A DNA stretch of 64,000 bases. Origin: Bradysia coprophila. Taxonomy: Eukaryota; Arthropoda; Insecta; Diptera; Sciaridae. A program made the position numbers and the translations under genes. The notes under the pieces were generated by a model that worked only from the letters and a program-made list of their open reading frames with translations, did not search any database and was not told the origin of the DNA. The stretch lies in NCBI RefSeq assembly GCF_014529535.1, contig NC_050735.1, forward strand, positions 8,877,739 through 8,941,738. Direction: 5' to 3'. Shown here in pieces: positions 9,763 through 19,693 of the stretch. Positions within the stretch are counted from its first letter, which is position 1. Each line of letters opens with the position of its first letter.

Positions 9763-9854
9763 ACAGATTAATGAAGTATGATAATAGTTTATTGAATAAT
9801 TAGAAAAATGAAAAAATGTTGCCTTTGATTAGGATTTGAGCTCGTTTACTATGA

Positions 9855-9945
9855 TGGTTAGCTCAGTTGGTACAAAAGTTTCGTTCAGAAGATCATTTTT
9901 TAATCTTTGAAAAAGTAAAATCTCCGCAACAACGGTTCGAAAATA
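9855..9945 (+). repeat. tRNA-like SINE head 1
   Basis: GGTTAGCTCAGTTGGTA (9858-9874) is a good RNA polymerase III A box and GGTTCGAAA (9935-9943) a B-box core, about 75 bp apart. The cloverleaf does not fold properly, so this is a tRNA-derived SINE head or a pseudogene, not a working tRNA. Confidence 0.5.
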
Positions 9946-9965
9946 AATCTTGCTAAGATTAAGAG

Positions 9966-10038
9966 CCCAATAGCTTAGTGGTAAAGTACAGGACTGGACA
10001 TACGGAGGTACCGAGGTGAACGAGTTCAAATCCTGATG
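9966..10038 (+). repeat. tRNA-like SINE head 2
   Basis: TAGCTTAGTGGTAAAGTA is A-box-like and GAGTTCAAATCCTG (about 10020-10033) B-box-like at the normal spacing. Acceptor and T stems do not pair well. It is followed by an A-run (10050-10058) as in SINE tails. Confidence 0.5.
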
Positions 10039-10099
10039 AAAGTGTAGGTAAAAAAAAACATTGAATTTAACTAAACAAAGAAAATTTCCAATTTCAGAA

Positions 10100-10345
10100 T
10101 AAATAAAACAAATAAATCTGACTCAATATTCAAATAAATACAGGAAAAAAAATTTAATTTCAAAATAAAAAAAATTGAAATCTCTTGTAAGATTTCGATC
10201 TAATCCATCGACAGATTATTTTCGAAAGATTAAATGCAAATAATCTTTCGAAAAATTAGATTTCAACCCAAAAATAAATTTGGTCCTATATGTAATCCGA
10301 AAAAGATTTAAATCTAATCCAAGATTTTTCTCTGTGCATAGGGCC
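10100..10345. repeat. AT-rich dispersed repeat related to the 35.8-36.7 kb element
   Basis: Repeated GAAATC/AAGATT and TCGAAAGATT blocks end in AAGATTTTTCTCTGTGCATA. The same end (reverse complement CACAGAGAAAA) caps the inverted-repeat element at 35810-36744, so the two belong to one family. Confidence 0.45.
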
Positions 10346-10471
10346 AGTCCGACCCTGGTTCACATCAACTCTTTTATTTGCTTAAAAAATGTTTCGGCTT
10401 AATTCACCTTTCATTGACTTTGCATAATAGTTTCTTAAAGAAATCAACAAAACGAAAACTGAAACGGTTAC

Positions 10472-10505
10472 TTATGACATCGAGTGTAAAGTACTTTATT
10501 AGGCT
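10472..10505 (+). repeat. Dispersed repeat, copy 2 of 3
   Basis: Shares the 34-bp core around AAAGTACTTTAT with 1844-1877 and with the opposite strand at 44592-44626; here and at 44.6 kb it continues with TAGGCTC. Confidence 0.55.
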
Positions 10506-10643
10506 CAAGATTGGTATAATACAAATCGTGAGTCTAACATTGCACCGAGATTCACAGAACGATTTATGCAACAGATGCATCTGAAGTTCGCAAATGTTGA
10601 ACATTATGATGCTGAGTTGCATAATAGTTGATTAATAAATCAG

Positions 10644-10743
10644 GGAGGTCCCTTGATATCTCGTATCCAGATGAGTAAAGGTATTCGAGGTCGTTAGTCC
10701 GAGGTACGTTTATTCATCGTGTTACGAGATATCAAGTTAACTT
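10644..10743. repeat. 100-bp near-perfect hairpin
   Basis: TTGATATCTCGTA (10653-10665) is exactly complemented by TACGAGATATCAA (10723-10735), and pairing extends inward (GATGAGTAAAG with GTTTATTCATC) and outward. Probably a tiny foldback or MITE; a structured RNA cannot be excluded. Confidence 0.55.
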
Positions 10744-11546
10744 CCTGATATAGTATGAATTTTACTATACAAGCTATGTAAAGGCTTTTTTCTAGAGAGG
10801 GAAAGGCGACATTGCATCCGTAGCAAAGTAAAATATTTTGGCTACCAGCATTTTGATTTCAAATTTTCAGTGAAGAATAATTTTGTTACTCTAATAAGGG
10901 ATCTGATAGCATGTATGTGTAATACTATGCATGCACACATGGGTCATAAAATATAAAAAAGGAGATATAAGCACAAAATTTTTATGAGCCATTTATTAGT
11001 CACTTATTTTAACACATTCATTCACTCTGTGTGTCTTAAAAAAGACACTGATTCATGTCCACTACCCAAATTTCAAAGAAAAGATTTAAGGATTTACAGA
11101 ATTTAAGTGTACAAGAATGAATATACCTGAGTTTATGCCACACCGTCACCGTTTATTAACATAAATAAAACAGGCATGAGGCTAAATGTAAAAAATCGTG
11201 GATTTTAAGTAAACGAAAGGATATTTAGCAATGTTGTAAAACATTTGCCTATACGAAATGCAAAATCTTTCGCTATGAGACACTTTATACAGACTTCAAA
11301 CGGTCAACTTTCATCTCGCTGCGTAAAGATGAAATATGTTGTGGTAAGAAGGTGATAGGCCGATCATTTTTCAGCGTATCCGATTGATGTAATGTGAACA
11401 AACCGTCGATGGTAACCCGCATATTATAGCGAATTCAATGACATGTCCCGTGACGATCGGAATTTCGTTATGAAATAGCTTAAAATCTTAAAATCAGTGC
11501 ACATGGCGCCTATTTTCTGTTTAGAGTTTCGATCACAACTCCACGA
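10744..11546. other. Intergenic DNA, no gene seen
   Basis: Gene-free, AT-rich; no feature supported before the retroelement remnant. Confidence 0.4.
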
Positions 11547-12565
11547 TTGATTTTCTTTCTCCGTGGAACACCAATGTGGCGCAACAGTATTGGTCTACAA
11601 CATTATGACGAAGTTTTGAAAGAATCATTAGAATCACTTCTCAACGTTCAATTAACACCTCAAGCTTGGTCCGAATCAGCCTTGCCAATTAAATATGGAG
11701 GAATTGTGATCCGTCATGCATCTGACATAGCCCTACCGTGCTTTTTATCATCAATTTACGAAGTTTCCGACTTGTTAGACAATTTGTTATCTGAACAATA
11801 CCGACAAATTGATTTTGCAAAATCGGAGGCAGAAGAACTTTGGTGTGACAAACATGGTGACTTGCCAGATGCAGCAGTACGAAAGTCCCAAAGCGCTTGG
11901 GAAATCAATATGATAAACAACACAATCAGTTCAATACATTCATCGGTCAACACCAAAGAAGATAAAGCAAGACTTTTATCAAATTCAGTGTGTCATACCA
12001 GCGCATGGCTACAGGTGATTCCATCACCCCAATTGGGAACATACCTATCAAATGATGAATTCAGAGTCGCTATGTCACTACGCTTAGGCACACCGATTGT
12101 GCAGTGCAACCACATACTTGCATCTGTGGAGAAAAGGTCGATCAATTTGGTAGACACGGACTATCCTGTTCAAAGGCAAAAGGTACAAGGATTCGACATG
12201 CATCAGCAAATAATATCCTCCAGCGAGCTCTACGATCAGCGGAAGTTCCTGCAATCTTGGAACCCCCCGGATGCTCAAGACCAGATGGAAAATTACCAGA
12301 CGGCTTAACTCTCGTACCATGGGAACGTGGAAAATCCCTTCTCTGGGATTATACATGTCGGGACACTTTCGCCCCTTCATATCTGGAATCAACCTCAAGA
12401 CATGTAGGATATGCTGCAAAACAGGCCGAAGATAAGAAATTTCGCCATTATTCTGATTTGTCCAATCAATCCAAGGTACTCTTAGAGATGTTTAATGTAT
12501 TTCGAGTTTTTTCGTTTGGGGTTTCGTTAGTCACAGGTCACAGGATAGATCAAAGACAGTGGTAA
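11547..12565 (+). pseudogene. Broken 3' end of a retroelement coding region (post-RT domain, zinc knuckle, PD-(D/E)XK-like nuclease)
   Basis: The first frame (11547-12103) has the segment that follows the thumb in retroelement reverse transcriptases: FFLRGTPMW, then SALPIKYGGIVIRHASDIAL. Near 12100 a frameshift moves the reading to the frame 12104-12565, which holds a Cys/His knuckle (CICGEKVDQFGRHGLSC), an RH motif, a PDGLT motif and GKSLLWDYTCRDT, the pattern of a PD-(D/E)XK-like endonuclease at the C-terminus. After KKFRHYSDLSNQSKV the similarity to the family ends. The catalytic RT domain is absent upstream, so this is a 5'-truncated, frameshifted copy. The exact clade of retroelement is uncertain. 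Confidence 0.65.
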
Positions 12566-12590
12566 AACGTACTAAAAATGTATTTGCATT
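12550..12590. repeat. End of a dispersed element (GTACTA..AATGTAT family)
   Basis: AAAACGTACTAAAAATGTAT matches the end of the repeats at 15957-16028 (GAAACGTACTAGAAATGTAT) and 31036-31112. It lies just at the 3' break of the retroelement remnant. Confidence 0.4.
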
Positions 12591-12609
12591 AAATTTAGGT
12601 TGCTCCCTT

Positions 12610-13015
12610 AGTAGAGATGGATTCTTTTAAAAAACAGCCTACCGAAATCGGACGCATTTTCCAGAGGACTTTTTTATATGTGCCTAGAAAGGTATTCGAC
12701 CCTAGAGGGCCAAAACACTTTCAAAAAAATTCTTCGAAGTTTGTGTGGCTGGTGAAAGGTGATCAAAAACCGAAAACTTGCACTTTTCTTACAAAAATTT
12801 CTCCAGTTGCACGAGCCGTACAGGGTCGCGTGGGGTGTCATTAGAAAGGTAATCACATGTACTATTGAGCCGAATAGGGACTTATTGGGTTTAAAATTCA
12901 TTGACACTGAAATATGTGCAGTTGAAGTTTTCAACCGAAGACTTACACTGTTCTTACTGAAATTTCTCGAGGTACATTCTACTCATACATATGGGGTGGG
13001 GTATCATTAGAAAGC
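12610..13015. repeat. Two diverged copies of a roughly 190-bp repeat
   Basis: The unit around 12768-12850 (AACCGAAAACTTGCACTTTT to GGGGTGTCATTAGAAAGGTA) recurs at 12930-13015 (AACCGAAGACTTACACTGTT to GGGGTATCATTAGAAAGCTC). Fragments with the same GTATC(A/G)TTAGAAAG phrase occur near 6520. The 75-86 codon frames across it are artefacts of the repeat. Confidence 0.45.
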
Positions 13016-13792
13016 TCAAAATCTGAGACAAACGTTTGTTTTGTAAATCCTAACTTGGTTTAAGCAGAGCTAAAGCACCGTCCAAAGTTCACCCATTTTA
13101 GTTTAAGATCGTAATTTTTTCAAATTGATGTTGCCTCGGATGTTACACACAAGGCACATAAAAATCTGTCCGATTTCATCTGTTTTTCATAGCGCAAATG
13201 AAATTCACAATTTTTTATGTCTTCAGTCAGATGGACAAGCCTATTTTAAAGAAAATATTTTTTTGAATTTTCCCAATTTTCTTGGAATTTCCTGAAGTCT
13301 TTCTCGAAAAGCATTTTCACGAAAATTCGGGAAATTTCAAGAAAAAATTTCAGAAAATGGATCTCTGACTACTGCGCTCAACAAAAACTCGCCCAATGAA
13401 GCCTTCTGAACAGTCAAAATAACAATTTTTGTATTCCACACACGGTAGGGTAACATTTAGTACCAACAAATCAAGCCGTATTATAGAACCTCAGTCTATA
13501 TACAAACTCTGATGTTCTCTTGTCTGTCGGTAGGAGGATATTTGGTCTCGCATAACACAATCAAATTGCAATGGATTGGATCTTTTAGCACAAGCATACC
13601 TGTTTCTCTTCTCGTTGAATGGTTTCATAGATGATGAAACAAACGAAATCCAGTTCAAGTATAAAAATTTCGGGAAAATATATTTCTTGTACTTGTCTCG
13701 GGGTGGTCCCAATTTTCACGTATTATATTCTTCACTTATAGTAATATCTTAACAGTAAATCGTAAATGCAACTGGATTCGCCGATCCATACA
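13016..13792. other. Intergenic DNA downstream of the acidic-protein gene
   Basis: Around 13245-13365 TTTTCCC/GGGAAA-rich blocks resemble the inverted repeats at 18653-18803 and 48074-48542. No gene seen. Confidence 0.35.
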
Positions 13793-14401
13793 TTATAAAT
13801 CCGGTTTGTTTTGTTCCATATTCGTGCACTCACTGTTAACACTTAAGGCCTCATAGTCTCCGCTACAATATTCAAACTTTTGCTGATCTTTCACGTATCT
13901 GCTAATGCTTTCGAACGAGTAACGCTTTCGCTCGTATTGCTGTGGAGTCAACTGTTTCCGTTTGGGCGGCGTCTCTAGGAACACGTCCTCGAATATCGTC
14001 TCCAAATTTAACAGTCGTCGGTCGTTCTTTTCGTCGGGCGTTCCGATCAAGGCATGAATGTCGTTCAACAACATACGGTCTGGATTATCCGTCGACAGAT
14101 CGTCGCTGCATTCTTCGTCTTCATCATCGAAATCGGAAAAATCAACCGGAGAGATGCACATCTGATCGGCCATCACGGGCGACAATGAACGACTGGTCGG
14201 CGACATCGAACTGATGGAAAATATGGGCAATTCGTCGGATGTTATTTGATATGCACCGGGTTCGACGATCTCTAGGCTGCATATACTATCATCGTTTGAG
14301 CAGATGCTTGAGGTTCGTGATTTGGAGCGATCGATTTGTAGCGATTCGAGGGCCGGCAATAGTACATTGTTTATTGACGGTTCGTCTATTGTTGAAGTCA
14401 T
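13793..14401 (-). CDS. Acidic Ser/Asp-rich protein of unknown function (202 aa)
   Basis: One open frame of 202 codons with normal amino-acid use. The ATG lies 27 nt after a good splice acceptor (CATCTCTTCTAG, minus strand), so the gene probably has a 5'UTR intron. The N-terminal half is Ser-rich with likely phosphosites (SISSMSPTSRSLSPV). A strongly acidic block follows (DFSDFDDEDEECSDDL), then a conserved-looking basic/aromatic C-terminal part (LETIFEDVFLETPPKRKQL, RKRYSFESISRYVK) with a KRK cluster that could be a nuclear signal. No membrane segment or signal peptide. I do not recognise the family. It could be a separate gene or, less likely, the terminal exon of the kinase gene upstream on the same strand. 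Confidence 0.65.
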   Translation of the reverse strand: MTSTIDEPSINNVLLPALESLQIDRSKSRTSSICSNDDSICSLEIVEPGAYQITSDELPIFSISSMSPTSRSLSPVMADQMCISPVDFSDFDDEDEECSDDLSTDNPDRMLLNDIHALIGTPDEKNDRRLLNLETIFEDVFLETPPKRKQLTPQQYERKRYSFESISRYVKDQQKFEYCSGDYEALSVNSECTNMEQNKPDL

Positions 14402-15078
14402 TGCTGTAGGGCAGTAATTTTTGTTTGTCTAGAAGAGATGCAAAAAAAAAAACGGTTACAAAACTTGCGCAATTGCTGCTTATTACGGGCTAGACGTTAC
14501 AGTTTAAGACACTAGATGTAGGAACTGTGCCTGGTGTTAGGTGTAATATAAATCGCTACCAAATAAAAATAACTCAAAACAAATTCGAATGTGCAATGTC
14601 TACTACCTGCAGTTGAATAATTTCGATTGCATAGCGAAACACTCTTCTACACAAACAAAAAGTCAAATAACGAATTTTACAGCAGTTTACAAAAAAAGTG
14701 TCTGTGGTTGTATGTATGTATATAGCCACCAAAGAGCAGAGTTCGACAGAGAGAGAGTGGAAATGTTTTTATTTTTGTTCACTTCACATGTTCATTGCAT
14801 CATTTCGAAAACAGTTGGAATTCATTTCAGATTAAAACAGCGGGAACTTTGAAATTTTTTCCTTTAATCGAAATCATAATCCAATCACAATTTAGGTACT
14901 TGATTTTCTCGCCATGTTCAACATCATTTTTGTTCGAGACCCTGAAAGAGAATGAAATATTTCTTATTAATCCAATCATTATCGAACAAAGTGGTTTTTA
15001 AATGGGAGCGCGTTAGTGTTGAGCCCGTTTAGCCTGTGACGAAGGTTAATGTATTTTTGTTCAATTCTGGGCATTCTG
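14402..15078. other. Upstream region of the acidic-protein gene
   Basis: Should hold its first non-coding exon and promoter. The 87- and 68-codon plus-strand frames at 14589-15001 show no recognisable content. Confidence 0.35.
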
Positions 15079-15340
15079 GATGCTAATAAGACGACTTGGA
15101 CGTTGTTTCTACGTAGAGATGCTAATATGACGACTGGGACGTCGTTTTGACGTAGAGATACCAATATGACGACTGGGACGTCGTTTGACTGATAGAGGGA
15201 ATATGTCGAATGACAGCTGTTTTTTTGATAGAGAATTCAGTACATTTTCTCTCTACCAAATTCAAAATTATTCGTCGAAACGACCCAGTCGTCATACTAG
15301 CATCTCTCCATCAAAACGACCCAGTCATTATATTAGCATC
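15079..15340. mobile_element. Foldback-like element with tandem-repeat arms
   Basis: The left arm has three 37-39 bp tandem units (15079, 15118, 15157), each with GATGCTAATATGACGACTGG and GACGTCGTTT. The right arm (15273-15340) has two inverted units (CGACCCAGTCGTCATA, CTAGCATC). Inverted arms made of short tandem repeats are the hallmark of foldback (FB) transposons. The 80-bp middle is non-coding. Confidence 0.65.
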
Positions 15341-15956
15341 TATCTGATTCTCGGCCATATCACACTTTCATTCATGCATTTGATGTCGTAAGAGAAAACA
15401 AGAGGGTTTTTTTTGAAAAACAGTCTACCGAATAGATTAGGAATTTGTGTATGTATTGTCCGTTAACAAGCGGATCGCCACCGGTTTCTGGTGGGTTTTG
15501 GTTTTGGTTTTTTATACGTCACCATACGTTATTGACAATTTCAAGATATTTTATCCGAGAGGTTACGCTGACCGCTTGGTGAAAAACGACTTCACCTAGC
15601 ACAAATTAAAGAAATTGTACATATGTTTCAAATTGCAATGTGGGCATAGAGAGACTGAATTTCAAAACACACCGAAACCCCGTGCTTCCATCTACATACA
15701 AAAGACATACCGAACGAGCAAATCTTAATCTATAGGCAAATGCTTTTTTGAAACTAAGGCTCGATTGTAATAGATTTTTGTAAAATTCTACTACATTTAT
15801 AGTACATTTCGTCATAGAATAACTACGGTCAGCGATCTATTTTTTCGTGAACGAACATTTCATGGATATTGACCATTTTTCCAGTACTTTATTCTTTGCC
15901 GTATTTCTTGTGAATAACTTTACTCTGGTAAATATCCATGAAATGTCATTGCTCTG
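15341..15956. other. Intergenic DNA with an inverted pair around 15855-15950
   Basis: CATTTCATGGATATTGACC (15857) faces GGTAAATATCCATGAAATG (15928), an imperfect hairpin of about 90 bp that adjoins the dispersed repeat starting at 15957. No gene seen. Confidence 0.4.
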
Positions 15957-16028
15957 AAGTTGGTTCTCAAAGAAATAGAGCGCTGACATTAGTAATTTTA
16001 TGACGAAACGTACTAGAAATGTATATTT
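15957..16028 (+). repeat. Dispersed repeat (GAAGTTGGTTC..GAGCGCTG family)
   Basis: GAAGTTGGTTCTCAAAGAAA, GAGCGCTGACATTAGTAA, TTTTATGACGAAACGTACTA are shared with 20595-20650 and 31053-31115. The three copies differ by 10-20%, so this is an old family whose end is the ACGTACTA side. Confidence 0.6.
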
Positions 16029-16470
16029 GAACTTTACATAGTTTCGAAAAATAATTTCCCTATTTAGACCGATTTTATATAGTGTTCAAAGAGAATGTCA
16101 AAAAGAGTGTTCACCCATCGAGCTCAGTTAAATTAACTGGTTTTTTCCTAGTTAACTGGACTTTTACATACAAATTTTGACGTATCACCCAACGGAACCA
16201 GTTAATTTTTCTCTCTTTTACGCTCTTTGAACACTGTATAGTTGAATAATTTTTTCAGACCACAGTTGAGACTACGGAAGTCTTGCGAAATTGCATTTTC
16301 AAAACTTCTACAAAACACCCCAGAAGTACAATTTCCAACTTTTCTTTTCTCATTGAACAAATAACTATTGTCACCAGTGGGAGGTGATCGAAAACCGTAA
16401 AAGTTCAATTATGTCATCTGTTTTTCTCCCACAAATGACTAAGGTCATAGGTGTGTAGGCCATGGTATAA

Positions 16471-16866
16471 TTGAACAGCTCATGTCATGCCAACATGGCT
16501 TATGTGACAATTGAGAAACGACAAGCTCCGATCGTGTGCCTCAATGTAAGCAAAATGCGTGTGAAAATATATGAAGTAGCAGATTTCACACGAATATCTT
16601 GGTACTTGTTATATAATCAGAAGAAGCAAGAGATGAAGAGAAGAAGGAGCAATACCGATAATAATACTTCTGATATGCTTGGTGTCTGTGAAAACTACAT
16701 TCCCTTTAAATTAAATATTTATGAAAGTGGTGGTTTCAATGGCGCGAAGCACGTTACGTTGCAGGATAATCATATTACGAAAACTTCCTTGATTGTAAAA
16801 AAATGTACAAAAACGTGCCGTGAAGTACTTCAGCTTCAGAAGGTTTTCACGTCGCGTGATGAGTGA
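16471..16866 (+). other. Unassigned 131-codon open frame
   Basis: The first ATG is at 16495. The product is Lys/Arg/Asn-rich (QEMKRRRSNTDNNTSDM) with no recognised domain. It faces the kinase gene tail to tail. Codon content is not convincing, so it may be chance or part of an unseen gene. Confidence 0.2.
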
Positions 16867-16980
16867 AAATTAAAACACATCCAATACACTCTCTAGCAAA
16901 CAAACTTCGTTTTGACGCTGTCAAAACACCACCTTATTACTTTGTTCGTAGAATCATGGTCTGTTGACCAATTTCTATGT

Positions 16981-18464
16981 TTACATATGAAATGCAAAGG
17001 CCTTCATAAATTTAGTTAGGTTGCTAGAGAGGGTGTATTGACACATCAAACGATAGCACTGACCTGAGTTCATTCCCCAAAGTCGTTCTTTCATTTTCGT
17101 TTCCGATGCTTGCAATTTTCTCGACAAACAGATGTTAGACTTCGCTTTGCCAAGAATTCTGTCCTCGTGTAAGATCATCGATTTCGACTTTGAAGATCTG
17201 AAACGGGGAAAAATTATCCCTTAGCAGAATATAACTCGGCTCCGTTCCAACCTATTGTCCAACCTCAAACTATCAAAATACGAATGTTCGAACATCTGAA
17301 ATGCGTTAATTCTCAGATCGGCACGATACTCTAACATTTTCCTCCAGATGTCCATGCCGTCACCACTTAGCATTGCCAACGAATGTAGACCGGTTCCTTT
17401 TTTGGCTTGGAATACGACGGACGAATCCAAATGTTTCAATCGCCTCAGCACATCTTTTGACGGCGACCCGAGTGCACTATGGATCTTATTCAGTTGATCT
17501 GTCTGATTTTCGCCGGGAAACAATGGCTTTAGCGTCAGAATTTCGTAAAATATGCATCCCAGTGCCCAGATATCGACTGGTGGACCATAGTAACCATATG
17601 TTAGCATTACTTCGGGTGCACGATACCAACGTGTCGAAATGTATGAGGACAGTGGCGGTTTATCGTTGAAATTACAGACCATACCGAAATCGGTCAGTTG
17701 CAGAATTTCAGCCTGAAATTCAATTTTTAGTTTTAAAATCAGTCGGCCGTGATGCTAATAGTATACTTGAATCGGATTCACTCCCAGTCGTTTATCAATC
17801 TTAACGAGACCTGAAACATAATTTTTCGATGCAGCGAACATTTAGTTAGGGTAAGATCAAGTGGAACTCAACGTACAGTTTTCCGGCTTAATATCACGAT
17901 GAAATATTTCTCTACCGTGTAAATACCGCAGACCGGACACTAACTGATAAAGAAAATGTTTGCATCGAATTTCTGACAGGCAACGTTTTCTGTCCTTTAT
18001 GTATTCGTACAGGTTCATTTGGGCCAGCTCTGTGATGATCGTTAATTTTCGAGTCTGTGCATCACTGCAAAACGATGATAGAATGACCGAAATGCAAGGT
18101 CAGCACGAAAGTTCAAATACTAAAAGAAATCAGTTATCCCAGCCACATTCGGATGATGTTGAAGAGCTCTCAATGCAATTATTTCATTACAACACATGGC
18201 CGCTTCTATACTATATAGGGCAGAAACTGTATTAAATTTCGGTTTCGCTGGTCCAACAAGGGTATTCCACCTATCAAATTTCTCCTTTAACACTTTAGCC
18301 GCATAACATCGCTTCGAATATCTATCGTGAATTTTATTAACTTCGGAAAAGCTTCCTTCGCCAATTTTTTCCAGTGTTGAATATCCTGAAAAAAAATATT
18401 TAAGAAATTTAAGGTGTGGAGGAAGAGGAATGGATTCGACAAATTTACTTGCTGAAAGAGACAT
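16981..18464 (-). CDS. MOK-like serine/threonine protein kinase (MAK/ICK/MOK family)
   Basis: Seven exons on the minus strand: 18464-18449, 18385-18271, 18210-18121, 18064-17877, 17810-17767, 17712-17252, 17197-16981. All introns are GT-AG and short (54-66 nt), and each join keeps the frame, giving 376 aa. Kinase motifs: Gly-rich loop IGEGSFSEV (13-21), K36 in CYAAKVLK, E53 of helix C (NEIIAL), HRD at 129-131 (FHRDIKPEN), DFG at 159-161, and APE (ISTRWYRAPE) at 183-185. FDSIEAAM, LYEYIK and the post-APE part (DIWALGCIFYEILTLKPLFP) follow human MOK closely. MOK is a cilium-linked kinase in vertebrates. The TEY activation motif of MOK reads SSY here (173-175). The basic C-terminal tail (exon 7) is short; its last 27 codons might instead be intronic, since a donor GTCAGT follows MNSG. 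The family call is strong; the terminal exon is uncertain. Confidence 0.85.
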
Positions 18465-18652
18465 CACCAAGAGTAAATTTAACTATTTCGACATTATTTA
18501 CAAACATGAGTTTGACTTGCGACCAGTCAAGCACACTATGATAATTTGATAGTTGGCTCTTAGTTGCCGTGTATACTAAATTGAGAAACATAAAAATAAA
18601 GGAATGAAAGAGGATTGTATGTTAATGTCAGGAATATGATTAGTTCTTAGGA

Positions 18653-18803
18653 GGGACTATTTTGAAGAAAACTTTTTCCCATTTCTTTTTTTTGAATTTT
18701 TCCTAAGTTTTCCTATATTTTCCCAACAACCATTTTCGGAAAAATATGGAAAAATTAAAGGAAAAGTGGGAAAAATTGGGAAACGTTTTCCTCACGATAG
18801 CCC
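18653..18803. mobile_element. 151-bp MITE-like inverted repeat (TTTTCCC-rich)
   Basis: Left end GGGACTATTTTGAAGAAAAC and right end (reverse complement) GGGCTATCGTGAGGAAAACG pair over about 40 bp. The family recurs at 48074-48542 and perhaps 13245-13365. It sits upstream of the kinase start. Confidence 0.55.
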
Positions 18804-18902
18804 ATGGTTCTTGGACACAAGTGAAATTTTGCGAAAAATATTTTCCATTGCCATAGATGCTGCCGTCCCTCGCTCGAGACTCACAGATTGACCTATTAGT
18901 CA

Positions 18903-19685
18903 AGTGCGAGTTGTCCAAAAAAGCCGTTTTGCTCATATTGAATGTAAAAAGCGATTTTATGGTTGATTATCGTAGATGGATCGACCAGTAACTCAAATCG
19001 CGATGTTGCCAAGCTGGGATCTTCCTGGTCTGGTCTAGGGGGCCGACGTTGCCTAACACTTCTTTTCGCTCTATGAAATTTTGATTTTTGAAAATTTATT
19101 TAAAAATATAAAATGAAATATTTTTGACATGGTTCCATGGGCGAAATTATTCCGAATGGTGTCAATTTTATGTTAAAAATAAAAAACATTAATTACTTTA
19201 AAAAAGCATTTACCGGATTTTCCAGATTTACAATTTTTTTTGTATTGATGGGCGCCATCTTGAATTACAGCGCTACCTGCATACTTTTTCAAGCACTAAT
19301 ATTTTTCTCGTATACAGAAAGGTTCAAGGAACACAAGATTTTTTGGGGTAGGGTAATCTCGCACACCACACAAATTCATGGTGTGCGAGATTCACCTCTA
19401 AGTGGTGAATCTCGCACATGACTTTTCGTTACATGTCGTAAAAGGACGCATACTATGATCGCGTGTGCGAGATTCCCCGACACCGATTTTTTTCCCACTC
19501 AATTCGGATCAAAATTCAATTTTATAGAGCCGAAAGAAGTTTTAGCTGACGGCGGCTCCCTGGACCAAACCAGGTCGATTCCAGCTTGGCAACATTGCGA
19601 TTCGAGTTCGTGGCCGACCCACATACGATAATCAACCATAAAATCGCTTTTTACATTCAATATGAGCGAAAGGACAACTCGCAAC
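18903..19685. mobile_element. 783-bp element with long (about 180 bp) terminal inverted repeats
   Basis: The left arm 18903-19087 and right arm 19505-19685 are inverted copies at roughly 80% identity; both start from GCGAGTTGTCC and include GCTCATATTGAATGTAAAAA, TTTTATGGTTGATTATCGTA and TGTTGCCAAGCTGG. The interior has no recognisable transposase; a 94-codon frame at 19137-19421 is unassigned. Foldback-like or long-TIR non-autonomous element. Confidence 0.7.
19355..19475. repeat. Overlapping hairpins built from GTGCGAGATTC
   Basis: AATCTCGCACACC (19355-19367) pairs with GGTGTGCGAGATT (19380-19392). The latter overlaps GTGCGAGATTCACC (19383-19396), which pairs with GGTGAATCTCGCAC (19404-19417) over a 7-nt loop. 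A fourth GTGTGCGAGATTC lies at 19463-19475. The two hairpins are mutually exclusive. Confidence 0.65.
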
Positions 19686-19693
19686 AGACTATA

